Assembly (NCBI GenBank): GCA_038062745.1
Contig: JBBTWO010000072.1
Coordinates: 1 to 12,156, forward strand
Direction of reading: 5' to 3'
Origin: JBBTWO01 sp038062745
Lineage (GTDB): Bacteria; Patescibacteriota; Microgenomatia; UBA8517
Length of the DNA: 12,156 bases
The notes below the pieces were generated by a model. It did no database searches. It saw nothing but the letters and a program-made list of their open reading frames with translations, and was not told the DNA's origin. Position 1 is the stretch's first letter. The number at the start of each line of letters is the position of its first letter. The position numbers were made by a program, and so were the translations under genes. Shown in pieces: positions 1 to 6,893 of the stretch.

Positions 1-91
1 AGATGATATTATCAGAATAAATATTGACAGAGATTTAGAATTTAAAGATAATAATGATAATTACAAAAGTGAGGCAACATGGTTGAGATAG
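1..91 (+). CDS. 3' end of an unidentified gene (partial)
   Basis: A reading frame is open from base 2 to a TAG at 89-91 and encodes 29 residues of a charged tail rich in Asp, Asn, Arg and Lys, ending in TWLR. Its start lies outside the window. It would overlap the first 13 bases of the radical SAM gene, the kind of overlap seen in translationally coupled operons. Part of the downstream gene's Shine-Dalgarno sequence (GTGAGG) lies inside this frame. The fragment is too short to assign to a family, and a chance open frame in AT-rich DNA cannot be excluded. Confidence 0.45.
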   Translation, partial: DDIIRINIDRDLEFKDNNDNYKSEATWLR

Positions 92-2205
92 GCATTTTCG
101 ATAATCCACAAAAATACCGTGAAAGTATTTTGCGTCAAACTAATTTAGTTGGTCCAGAAAAGGATAAATTAGAAGGCAAGTCCTTAATATGTGTATTTTT
201 GACCTCATATTGTGGGGTGGGGTGTCCATTTTGTTTTTTCAAATCTCCTAATTCTAAATCAAAAGAAAACGATACTGAAAATAAATTCAGCGCAGACGGT
301 ATTGATAAATTCATTAATTTCGCGAATGATGCAAATGTTGGATACCTACAAATCTCTGGAGGCGGAGAACCATTTATAGAAAGAGAGGCACTATTAAAAT
401 GTATCGAGGAAGTTCGTGCAGACAGAATAATCCTTATAACAAGCGGCAGTTGGGCATTTAATAGATTAAATGCAGAAAAGTATTTGGCAGAAATTGAACA
501 AGCTATAAGTAAACGGGAAACACCAGCTCGTGTTTCAATAAGGTTAAGTGTAAGTGAAGGACATAGTATACGACTGAAAGAACGCCCCTTAGTTAATTTG
601 CTAAGCCTATTTGAAGAAAAGTATCGTGGAAATGAAAATTTCACATTACAATTAAAAACTTTTGAGGGTGACAGTACACTTGTCGATTATTTGAATGAGC
701 ATTTTAGTGGGTATTCAGCACAAGAAGAGATCCCAAATCAGTCCGACGATCGCAATATTATTAAAATAATGCCATGGAAATCGAAAATCACATTACCTTC
801 TGGATATGAAGTTATCGTTGGAAAAGCAAGGGTTTTTGAGTCTTCACTAAAACCAAATCTTAATGATGAACAATCCATTGAGGACACCATCGAAGTCTTC
901 GAAGAGGATTTAGAACAATCGCAAAATGATTCCCCATCAACTGTTTCTAATGCAGATGGCACTACTGGTGTAGACTGGATTGTAGAATATAATGGTAATG
1001 TATGTACTTGGCAAAATCGTGTTCAGGATAATTTACTAAATGTCTATGAAGATGGATATGACAGAGTGCTAAATGCAACAATGCAGGACCCGCTGACGCT
1101 CTCTTTTATTGAAAAGGGGGCAAAATATAGAGACCAAATAATTGGAGAGGTTTCCCCTAGAACAACTAGATTAGCAAAAGCAGTAAGCATAAGAGACTAC
1201 ACAGGAACATTGTTGTTCGAAGACGAAAAAACACGGCTTTACTATACTCTCAGAGTTTTGCAAGACTACATTAAAGATGATCGCATAAACATGGAATCAC
1301 TTGCTAATTTGCCTATTGAAATTCAAAACGCACTTAATCTAAGTATCGAACAATTAACTCTTGCACACATACAAGGAGGACATTCGATACTTGACCAAGA
1401 ATTTGCCAAAGAACAAAGCGACGTTAGATTTAACGATTTTACGGAATTAGTAGACTTGGGACATTATGATTTGGATGAAGCTGAAGTCGAACGAGCAAGA
1501 AAACATGCCGAAGTAATCCAAGGAGTCGGGCAAGAGCAAGAAATAGACCAAGATCGACGGTTGACACAAAGAGTAATGACACAGAAAAGGTTTGACGGGT
1601 TTGTTGCAAACCAAACAAGACGCGATAAAATTATTTATTTAGTAAGACACGGTGAAACAAACTTCAATGTTGAAGGACGTTTAAAAGGACAAAACGAGGG
1701 TCATCAAATATATTTTACTGAACGCGGATTGTCGCAAATAAGTGACTTAGGCAGCCGATTGAGAGAACATGGTACAGAAAGGATTTTTACTTCTGACTTG
1801 GAGCGCGCAGTCCAAACTGCATTAATCGCAAACCGTGGCTTGAACTTACCTATTTCATTTCACAGAGAGTTGCGTGGTTTTAATATGGGCAAGTTTCAAA
1901 ATCAAGGTATGTTGATTTCTGATTTCATCAAACAACCAGAAGTCCAAGCTGCATTTCGAGACCACAACATAGCAATCCCAGAGGGTGAAAGTATTAATCA
2001 ACTTGTTGAACGTATTGTCGAATTTATAATTAAATCTTGTGACACGACACAATACAAAAACCTTGCTGTTGTTGCACACGGGGCAGCTATCAGCAATGTT
2101 AATTCTGCAATATCAGGTGAAATATATCGAGATGTGGATCATTGTAAATTGAGATGTTTTAAGGACAATCTTGAGGTGTTAGAGAGTGGCTCAAGAACAC
2201 AATAA
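79..2205 (+). CDS. Radical SAM enzyme fused to a histidine phosphatase domain
   Basis: This 708-aa protein has two recognisable domains. The N-terminal part (about 35-330) is a radical SAM domain. Its CxxxCxxC cluster motif is at Cys45, Cys49 and Cys52, which would bind the [4Fe-4S] cluster that cleaves S-adenosylmethionine. A GGGEP motif follows at 94-98, and a SPASM-like NGNVCTWQN segment with one Cys lies near 310. A charged helical linker runs from about 340 to 515. The C-terminal part (about 516-700) is a histidine phosphatase (phosphoglycerate mutase superfamily) domain with RHGET at 523-527 (phospho-acceptor His524), SDLERA at 572-577 (Arg576) and AHG with His667. Gly600 occupies the usual catalytic Glu position of the LRE-xxx-G motif. 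The ATG at 79 has a good Shine-Dalgarno (GTGAGG) and overlaps the preceding frame. The substrate is unknown. I infer that the domains act on successive or related substrates. Confidence 0.88.
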   Translation: MVEIGIFDNPQKYRESILRQTNLVGPEKDKLEGKSLICVFLTSYCGVGCPFCFFKSPNSKSKENDTENKFSADGIDKFINFANDANVGYLQISGGGEPFIEREALLKCIEEVRADRIILITSGSWAFNRLNAEKYLAEIEQAISKRETPARVSIRLSVSEGHSIRLKERPLVNLLSLFEEKYRGNENFTLQLKTFEGDSTLVDYLNEHFSGYSAQEEIPNQSDDRNIIKIMPWKSKITLPSGYEVIVGKARVFESSLKPNLNDEQSIEDTIEVFEEDLEQSQNDSPSTVSNADGTTGVDWIVEYNGNVCTWQNRVQDNLLNVYEDGYDRVLNATMQDPLTLSFIEKGAKYRDQIIGEVSPRTTRLAKAVSIRDYTGTLLFEDEKTRLYYTLRVLQDYIKDDRINMESLANLPIEIQNALNLSIEQLTLAHIQGGHSILDQEFAKEQSDVRFNDFTELVDLGHYDLDEAEVERARKHAEVIQGVGQEQEIDQDRRLTQRVMTQKRFDGFVANQTRRDKIIYLVRHGETNFNVEGRLKGQNEGHQIYFTERGLSQISDLGSRLREHGTERIFTSDLERAVQTALIANRGLNLPISFHRELRGFNMGKFQNQGMLISDFIKQPEVQAAFRDHNIAIPEGESINQLVERIVEFIIKSCDTTQYKNLAVVAHGAAISNVNSAISGEIYRDVDHCKLRCFKDNLEVLESGSRTQ

Positions 2206-2222
2206 GCTATCAAACAATGAGC

Positions 2223-2247
2223 TTCCCCAAATAGGATTCGAACCTAA
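2223..2247 (-). pseudogene. tRNA 3'-end remnant (T-arm and acceptor strand)
   Basis: Read on the minus strand, this stretch holds the universal T-loop TTCGAAT (2242-2236) flanked by a T-stem. Four of five pairs match (G-C, G-C, A-T, T-A, then a T-T mismatch). The following seven bases, TTGGGGA, fit a 3' acceptor strand and are followed by A as discriminator. No CCA is encoded. No D-arm, anticodon arm or matching 5' acceptor strand (TCCCCAA) follows in the expected place, because the ligase gene begins there. It therefore looks like a tRNA fragment left by recombination or integration. The amino-acid identity cannot be read without the anticodon. A chance match to the 11-base core is possible but unlikely in 12 kb. 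Confidence 0.55.
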
Positions 2248-2260
2248 TTAAATAACAAGG

Positions 2261-2275
2261 TATAATAGGTATGTA
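2261..2275 (+). promoter_or_regulatory. -10 box for a leaderless ligase mRNA
   Basis: A perfect TATAAT at 2261-2266 ends 8 bases before the ligase ATG at 2275, so transcription should start at or very near the start codon. There is no Shine-Dalgarno sequence. The -35 region would fall inside the tRNA remnant and matches the consensus poorly (TCGAAC). Confidence 0.6.
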
Positions 2276-3975
2276 TGAAATTTAGCGCATTCAGTGTTTA
2301 TCTTAAGCGTCTTGAAGCGGTTTCTTCTAGAATTGAAATAACAAAAATCCTTTCAGAACTTTTCAAGGCTGCCACCAGAAATGAAATTGGAAATATTGTT
2401 AATCTTTCCCTTGGTCAATTAGCCCCTTCTTTCAATTCTATTGTTTTTAATATTGCAGAAAAAATGATGATTCAAGCCCTTGCCAAAGCTTACTCTGTAT
2501 CGCCTGAAGAGATATTAAAATTATATAAACAAAAGGGAGATTTGGGGGAGGTTGCCCATGAATTATCAAAAAATAAAGACAGTAATTTGACCGTTAATGA
2601 CGTGTTTGATAAATTTGTTTCCTTGGCGAAAGATGAAGGGGAAGGGTCAGTTGAGCGAAAGATTGAGGCAATTTCTGACCTTCTTCAAAAGATGGATCCG
2701 TTGTCAGCACGGTTTACCGCTCGCATTCCGGTTGGGAAGTTAAGACTCGGGTTTAGTGACAAAACAGTAATTGACGCACTTTCCTGGATGGAAACTGGTA
2801 GTAAAGCAAATTCTGCTGAAATTGAAAAAGCCTATTTTGTAGTTGCAGACATTGCCTATATTGCGACGCTTGTAAAAGAACATGGAGTGCAAGGGATAGC
2901 TAAAAAAATTACTCCTGTAATAAATACTCCAGTTCTTCCCATGCTTGCCCAGAGAGTTAAGTCGCCTGCCGAGATGGTTGAGAAGATGGAAGAAGTTGCA
3001 GTTGAGCCAAAATTTGATGGACTCCGGGCTCAGATCCACTTTAGTAAAAGTGGGGTCAAGGTTTTTACCAGAAACTTAAATGACATTAGTTGGATGTTTC
3101 CAGAACTTGGTGATACCCAAAAGTTCTCAAATGCAACTGATTTTATTATTGATACAGAAGCGGTTGGTGTGGACGAAGAGCGAAAACAGGCGGCTAATTT
3201 TCAAACTACAATGACGAGACGCAGAAAACACGATATTGATAAATATTCAACATCAATTCCAATCCAATTTAACGTTTTTGACATTATGTACAAAAATGGC
3301 AGATCTTTAATGGATTTGCCATACCTTCAAAGAAGAGAAGAACTTAAAGATTTATTTAAGAAAAACAATCTGTTTTTAGTTGATAGATTTGTTGTAACTA
3401 AAGATCCCCAAGTAATAATGGTAGAAATGGAAACAAAGCTTGGTGAAGGTTTGGAAGGAGTGATGGTCAAAAAACTGGACAGTAAATATATTGCAGGCAG
3501 AACAGGCTACAGATGGGTAAAGTTAAAAGAAGGCGAAAAACAAGCTGCCAAGTTGGCTGACACAATTGATGCTGTTGTCATGGGTTTTACTGCAGGTAAA
3601 GGAAAAAGGGCTGGATTTGGGCTGGGACAATTTTTGGTAGGAGTTGTTGATGGGGAGCAAATTAAAACTACCACAAAAATCGGAACTGGCATAAGTGATG
3701 ATCAATTTAAAGACTTAAAAGTAAGACTGACAAAAATTCAAGTAAAACAAAAGCCAGGTGAGTATGAAGTTGATAAAAATTTACAACCTGATTTTTGGGT
3801 AGAACCAAAACTGATTGTTGAAATTGCAGCTGATGAAATAACAAAGTCCCCAAACCACACTGCTGGACTGGCTTTGAGGTTTCCTAGGCTTATAAAATTT
3901 AGGGACGACAAGGACAAGCAGAGTGCTACAACTTTGACAGAATTACATAAGTTATTTGAGCTTCAGAAAAAATAA
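2275..3975 (+). CDS. lig: ATP-dependent DNA ligase (archaeal type)
   Basis: This enzyme seals nicks in duplex DNA by forming a ligase-AMP intermediate from ATP, and acts in replication and repair. At 566 aa it has the size and order of archaeal and bacterial class I ligases: an N-terminal DNA-binding domain (about 1-200), a nucleotidyltransferase domain (about 220-415) and an OB-fold domain (about 420-555). Motif I is KFDGLR at 246-251, with Lys246 as the AMP-accepting lysine. The motif III acid is Glu295 (DTEAV), motif IV is EGVMVK at 394-399, and motif V is WVKLK at 414-418. All catalytic motifs look intact. The start at 2275 fits the family's N-terminus (MKFSAFSVYLKRLEA) and follows a -10 box with no leader. 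An ATG at 2271 meets a stop within five codons. Most bacteria replicate with an NAD+-dependent LigA; whether this genome also has one cannot be seen here. Confidence 0.95.
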   Translation: MKFSAFSVYLKRLEAVSSRIEITKILSELFKAATRNEIGNIVNLSLGQLAPSFNSIVFNIAEKMMIQALAKAYSVSPEEILKLYKQKGDLGEVAHELSKNKDSNLTVNDVFDKFVSLAKDEGEGSVERKIEAISDLLQKMDPLSARFTARIPVGKLRLGFSDKTVIDALSWMETGSKANSAEIEKAYFVVADIAYIATLVKEHGVQGIAKKITPVINTPVLPMLAQRVKSPAEMVEKMEEVAVEPKFDGLRAQIHFSKSGVKVFTRNLNDISWMFPELGDTQKFSNATDFIIDTEAVGVDEERKQAANFQTTMTRRRKHDIDKYSTSIPIQFNVFDIMYKNGRSLMDLPYLQRREELKDLFKKNNLFLVDRFVVTKDPQVIMVEMETKLGEGLEGVMVKKLDSKYIAGRTGYRWVKLKEGEKQAAKLADTIDAVVMGFTAGKGKRAGFGLGQFLVGVVDGEQIKTTTKIGTGISDDQFKDLKVRLTKIQVKQKPGEYEVDKNLQPDFWVEPKLIVEIAADEITKSPNHTAGLALRFPRLIKFRDDKDKQSATTLTELHKLFELQKK

Positions 3976-3986
3976 ATTAGTCGTGT

Positions 3987-3998
3987 TAAGATAATTTA
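3987..3998 (+). promoter_or_regulatory. Candidate -10 box for the Nramp-like gene
   Basis: TAAGAT at 3987-3992 lies 5 bases before the ATG at 3998, in the 22-base gap after the ligase stop. No Shine-Dalgarno sequence is present, and no convincing -35 box is seen. The match is four of six bases, so this rests mainly on the same arrangement recurring elsewhere in the window. Confidence 0.35.
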
Positions 3999-5356
3999 TG
4001 GACTTACCAAAAGCTCCTAAGTTTAGAAAATTATTAGGTCCTTCATTTATTCTTTTAGGTTTAGGTCTTGGCAGTGGGGAAATAATTCTTTGGCCATATC
4101 TTTCAGCTAACTATGGATTAGGAATAATTTGGGGAGCAGTATTGGGGATTAGTTTGCAGTTTTTCATCAATATGGAAATTGAGCGTTTTGCTTTAGTTAA
4201 AGGTGAAAGTATATTTGTTGGTTTTTGGAGAAAGTTTAAGTTGTTGCCTTTTTGGTTTATTTTTTCTACCTTTTTAGGGTTTGGTTGGCCAGGAATAATC
4301 GCTTCTTCAGCAAAGATTTTTTCGAGCATTTTCGGATTTGAAAATAGTTCCCTTTTGGCCATAGGGTTGCTTATCCTAGTTGGTTTGATTTTGACTCTTG
4401 GACCAGTACTGTACAAAACTGTAGAAAACTTTCAAAAAATCTTAATTTTTTTTGGTGTACCTTCTGTTTTTGTATTAGCTATTTTATTAGCAAGAAATTC
4501 TGACTGGACTGCTTTAGTAAATGGAATCATTGGTAGGGGGGATGGGTATGTGTTCTTGCCGGTTGGAATTCCCTTAGTTACCTTTTTGGGTGCACTAGCT
4601 TTTTCTGGAGCAGGAGGCAATTTAAATCTTGCTCAATCATTTTATATAAAAGAAAAAGGTTATGGTATGGGAAAATTTTCTGGAAAGATTACTAGTATTT
4701 TAACTGGAAAAGTAGAGGACATAAGTTTATATGGTGAACATTTTAGAATAACTACAGAAAATATAAAGTCATTTAAACAGTGGTGGAAATTAATTAATCT
4801 TGAACATTTAATTATTTTTTGGTTTACAGGCCTTATAACTATGCTTTTGTTGGCTTTATTATCTTATTCGACCTCGTACGGTCAGATCAGTCCTTCTGGT
4901 ATAAATTTTATATTTCATGAAGCCTCTCAGATTGCTTCTGCCACATTTGCCTTTGTTGGAACCTTCTTTTTACTGTTGTGTGGATTAATGCTTTTTGCAA
5001 CTCAATTTACAGTAATGGACGCAACGAGCCGGATCATGTCTGAAAACTTGCTTTTGATTAAGGAGAATTGGAAATCCCAACGATTGCCTAAAATCTACTA
5101 TTCGTTTCTTTGGTTGCAAATTGTTTTTGGAATAGGGGTATTTTTGTTGGGAGTCACCGAGCCATTTGTTCTTTTGGCCACCCAAGCTGCGATAAACGCC
5201 TTTGCAATGTTTATTCATATTGGCTTAACGCTGTGGCTTAATATGACGGAATTAAAACACCAAGTTAGACCTTCAGTATTTAGAATTGCAATGATGCTCT
5301 TTGCCTTTGTATTCTTTGGATTCTTTAGTGTAAAAACATTACTGCAATGGTTTTAG
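3998..5356 (+). CDS. Nramp-like membrane transporter with altered metal site
   Basis: This 452-aa polytopic membrane protein has about 10-11 hydrophobic segments and resembles the Nramp (COG1914, LeuT-fold) family of proton-coupled divalent-metal transporters. The first helix carries GPSFILLGLGLGSGE (14-28), where classical Nramp proteins have a DPGN metal-binding motif. The sixth helix reads GAGGNLNLAQS (204-214), where classical members have MPHNLYLHS, so the metal-ligand Met is missing. A cytoplasmic loop after it (about 215-265, YIKEKGYGMGKF and on) is typical of a divergent Nramp-like clade whose substrate I do not know. Its last 10 bases overlap the start of the cation exchanger, so the two are probably co-translated and may both handle divalent cations. 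The Nramp-like family is fairly sure; transport of Mn2+ or Fe2+ should not be assumed. Confidence 0.75.
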   Translation: MDLPKAPKFRKLLGPSFILLGLGLGSGEIILWPYLSANYGLGIIWGAVLGISLQFFINMEIERFALVKGESIFVGFWRKFKLLPFWFIFSTFLGFGWPGIIASSAKIFSSIFGFENSSLLAIGLLILVGLILTLGPVLYKTVENFQKILIFFGVPSVFVLAILLARNSDWTALVNGIIGRGDGYVFLPVGIPLVTFLGALAFSGAGGNLNLAQSFYIKEKGYGMGKFSGKITSILTGKVEDISLYGEHFRITTENIKSFKQWWKLINLEHLIIFWFTGLITMLLLALLSYSTSYGQISPSGINFIFHEASQIASATFAFVGTFFLLLCGLMLFATQFTVMDATSRIMSENLLLIKENWKSQRLPKIYYSFLWLQIVFGIGVFLLGVTEPFVLLATQAAINAFAMFIHIGLTLWLNMTELKHQVRPSVFRIAMMLFAFVFFGFFSVKTLLQWF

Positions 5357-6330
5357 CTTTATTATTTTTACTTTTATTTTTCTCTGCTCTTCTAATCAAA
5401 GCAGCAGATATGAGTGTTGTTGGTTTACGGAGAATTGCTAGACAGGCAAAGCTTGGTGTGTATGCGGTGTCAGCAATAATTCTAGCTATTGGAACTTCAT
5501 TTCCGGAACTATCTATTGGTGTAACCTCAGCACTCAATAACACTTCTAGTTTGTCTCTTGGAGTAATTATTGGGTCAAACATTGCCAATATTGCATTAAT
5601 TGGTGCAATTGCTGCCCTTATCCATGGCAAGATAAATGTTCATGGAGACTTTCTAAGAAGAGATTTTTGGATTGCTTCAGCTGCAGGAATACTTCCAGTT
5701 TTATTGATATTAGACAGAACATTGAGTTCTGTTGATGGACTTATTTTATTGGCAGTTTATCTGGGTTACTCAACAAGTTTATTTAAAGACAGGTTTGCTG
5801 AGATTACTCAGAATCAAATTGACGCCCCAGAGTTTGTTTACAGATTTTGGAGAACAGTTACACATATTCAAATCAACAAAACAACGGAAATAGGAAAATT
5901 ATTCTTAGGAATTGCTTTGATGTTATTTAGTGCCGATGTGATCGTTAAAGTAGCAACTATTTTTGGTCAAATGGCTGGTATTCCCGTTTTTGTTGTTGGG
6001 CTTGTTGTCTTGGCGATTGGAACAAGCTTGCCGGAATTTGCATTTTCCCTTCGATCCTTACAGGATGGAGAACCAAGGATGTTCTTTGGAAATTTGTTGG
6101 GATCTATAATCGCCAATTCGACTTTGATTGTTGGTTTAACAGCTGTAATCAATCCAATTAAAATTCATGCAGTGGAACAATATTTTGTTTCTGCGATATT
6201 TTTTGTCATGATTTTTGTGTTGTTTTGGTTATTTGTTAGATCTAAACACAGATTGGATCGTTGGGAGGCAGTGTGTCTGCTAATTCTTTATCTTGCATTT
6301 GTGGTTATCGAATTGACTTTAAGTTATTGA
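5347..6330 (+). CDS. Sodium/calcium exchanger family protein (YrbG type)
   Basis: This 327-aa integral membrane protein belongs to the cation/Ca2+ exchanger (CaCA) superfamily. It has the two diagnostic inverted alpha repeats. Repeat 1 has GTSFPE at 49-54 and GSNIAN at 76-81; repeat 2 has GTSLPE at 225-230 and GSIIAN at 252-257. Glu54 and Glu230 are the acidic residues that coordinate the transported cation in the family. Length and about 10 membrane segments match bacterial YrbG-like exchangers, which swap Ca2+ (or another divalent cation) for Na+ or H+ across the cytoplasmic membrane. The ATG overlaps the end of the upstream Nramp-like gene by 10 bases, which implies translational coupling. 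The exact ions cannot be read from the sequence. Confidence 0.9.
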   Translation: MVLALLFLLLFFSALLIKAADMSVVGLRRIARQAKLGVYAVSAIILAIGTSFPELSIGVTSALNNTSSLSLGVIIGSNIANIALIGAIAALIHGKINVHGDFLRRDFWIASAAGILPVLLILDRTLSSVDGLILLAVYLGYSTSLFKDRFAEITQNQIDAPEFVYRFWRTVTHIQINKTTEIGKLFLGIALMLFSADVIVKVATIFGQMAGIPVFVVGLVVLAIGTSLPEFAFSLRSLQDGEPRMFFGNLLGSIIANSTLIVGLTAVINPIKIHAVEQYFVSAIFFVMIFVLFWLFVRSKHRLDRWEAVCLLILYLAFVVIELTLSY

Positions 6331-6343
6331 TATTCAACGAGGT

Positions 6344-6405
6344 ATTGACCTAGGTGGTGTAAATATGGAATCATTAAGATATTGATAGGTGGTGATTAAT
6401 AATGG
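6344..6405 (+). repeat. Imperfect tandem duplication of a ribosome-binding segment, with a 6-codon ORF
   Basis: Two similar blocks about 37 bases apart (6344-6368 and 6381-6405) both read ATTGA, TAGGTGGTG, a short A/T spacer, then ATGG. The first would start a tiny ORF at 6365-6385 encoding MESLRY and ending in TGA. The second is the real start region of the small membrane protein. The mini-ORF's stop lies one base before the second AGGTGGTGA (6387-6395), so a ribosome finishing it would sit on the next Shine-Dalgarno. No clear promoter decides whether the first copy is transcribed. Confidence 0.5.
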
Positions 6406-6734
6406 CAGCATCAAAAAGTGGTACAGGATTATCAAAAAATACAGCAGCAGCTTTGTCCTATGTATTGGGACCAATCACTGGAATAGTATTTTTGGTATTG
6501 GAAAAAGACTCTTTTGTCAGATTCCACGCAATGCAATCTATTGTAGTTTTTGTTGGGTTAACCGCACTACAGTGGGCGATGGGGCTAACACTTATTTTAT
6601 TACCAGTGGTTCCTCTAATCGGACTTGTAGGTTTTATTCTTTGGCTTTTGCTTATTTATAAAGCATGGCAAGGGGATCAGTGGGAAGTCCCAATATTTGG
6701 TCAAATTGCAAAACAATTGGTCGGAAGAGTGTAA
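6402..6734 (+). CDS. Tic20/DUF4870-like small membrane protein
   Basis: This 110-aa protein has three hydrophobic stretches (about 15-33, 44-60 and 62-86). The motif LGPITGIVFLVLEKDSFVRF (22-41) followed by HAMQS is characteristic of the Tic20-like DUF4870 family (PF09685). These are small integral membrane proteins common in bacteria and archaea, with no established role in bacteria. The ATG at 6402 is set by a strong Shine-Dalgarno, AGGTGGTGAT at 6387-6396, one mismatch from the ideal anti-16S complement. A frame opening at 6389 in the other register is a shadow. It appears to be its own transcription unit, ended by the terminator just downstream. Confidence 0.85.
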   Translation: MAASKSGTGLSKNTAAALSYVLGPITGIVFLVLEKDSFVRFHAMQSIVVFVGLTALQWAMGLTLILLPVVPLIGLVGFILWLLLIYKAWQGDQWEVPIFGQIAKQLVGRV

Positions 6735-6747
6735 TTCATGTTTTTGC

Positions 6748-6792
6748 AAAAACAAGCAGGAAGACCGCTTTTGTGGCGGTTTTCTTGTTTTT
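6748..6792 (+). terminator. Rho-independent terminator after the Tic20-like gene
   Basis: A long hairpin starts 14 bases after the stop codon. The outer arms AAAAACAAG (6748-6756) and CTTGTTTTT (6784-6792) give nine pairs. The inner arms ACCGC (6764-6768) and GCGGT (6776-6780) close a 7-base loop, and the 3' side ends in a T-run. The matching A-run on the 5' side could let it work in both directions, though no opposing gene is seen. Confidence 0.85.
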
Positions 6793-6816
6793 AAAGAATT
6801 AAATCAAAAACCAAAA

Positions 6817-6845
6817 TTGTTTTGAGTGTACTGTAGGTGTAAAAT
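6817..6845 (+). promoter_or_regulatory. Candidate promoter for the PPDK-like gene
   Basis: TTGTTT at 6817-6822 and TAAAAT at 6840-6845 are separated by 17 bases. Transcription would start near 6852, at the first base of the leader hairpin. The -10 matches five of six bases and the -35 three of six. It lies between the terminator and the gene, where a promoter is expected. Confidence 0.5.
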
Positions 6846-6851
6846 ATGCTT

Positions 6852-6889
6852 GCCTGGTGATTTATAGGCTATCACTAGGCTTATTTTTG
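6852..6889 (+). promoter_or_regulatory. Leader hairpin with T-run (possible attenuator or terminator)
   Basis: The arms GCCTGGTGAT (6852-6861) and ATCACTAGGC (6871-6880) pair over ten positions with one G-U wobble around a 9-base loop. TTATTTTTG follows, so the shape is that of an intrinsic terminator. It ends four bases before the ATG at 6894 and begins where the candidate promoter would start transcription. It is therefore either a second terminator for upstream read-through or an attenuator or stabilising hairpin in the leader of the PPDK-like mRNA. No Shine-Dalgarno sequence is visible between it and the ATG. Confidence 0.6.
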
Positions 6890-6893
6890 TAAG

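Noticed and set aside
135..644. A 169-codon minus-strand frame inside the radical SAM gene
   Set aside because: It is a shadow of a gene with intact catalytic motifs, and its product has no recognisable domain.
2221..2297. A complete tRNA gene on the minus strand
   Set aside because: Only the T-arm and 3' acceptor strand fit. No 5' acceptor strand TCCCCAA, D-arm or anticodon arm lies in range, and the ligase coding sequence occupies that space.
6389..6661. A 90-aa frame overlapping the small membrane protein
   Set aside because: It is in another register, Cys- and Ser-rich without a family pattern, while the 6402 frame has the strong Shine-Dalgarno and a recognised motif.
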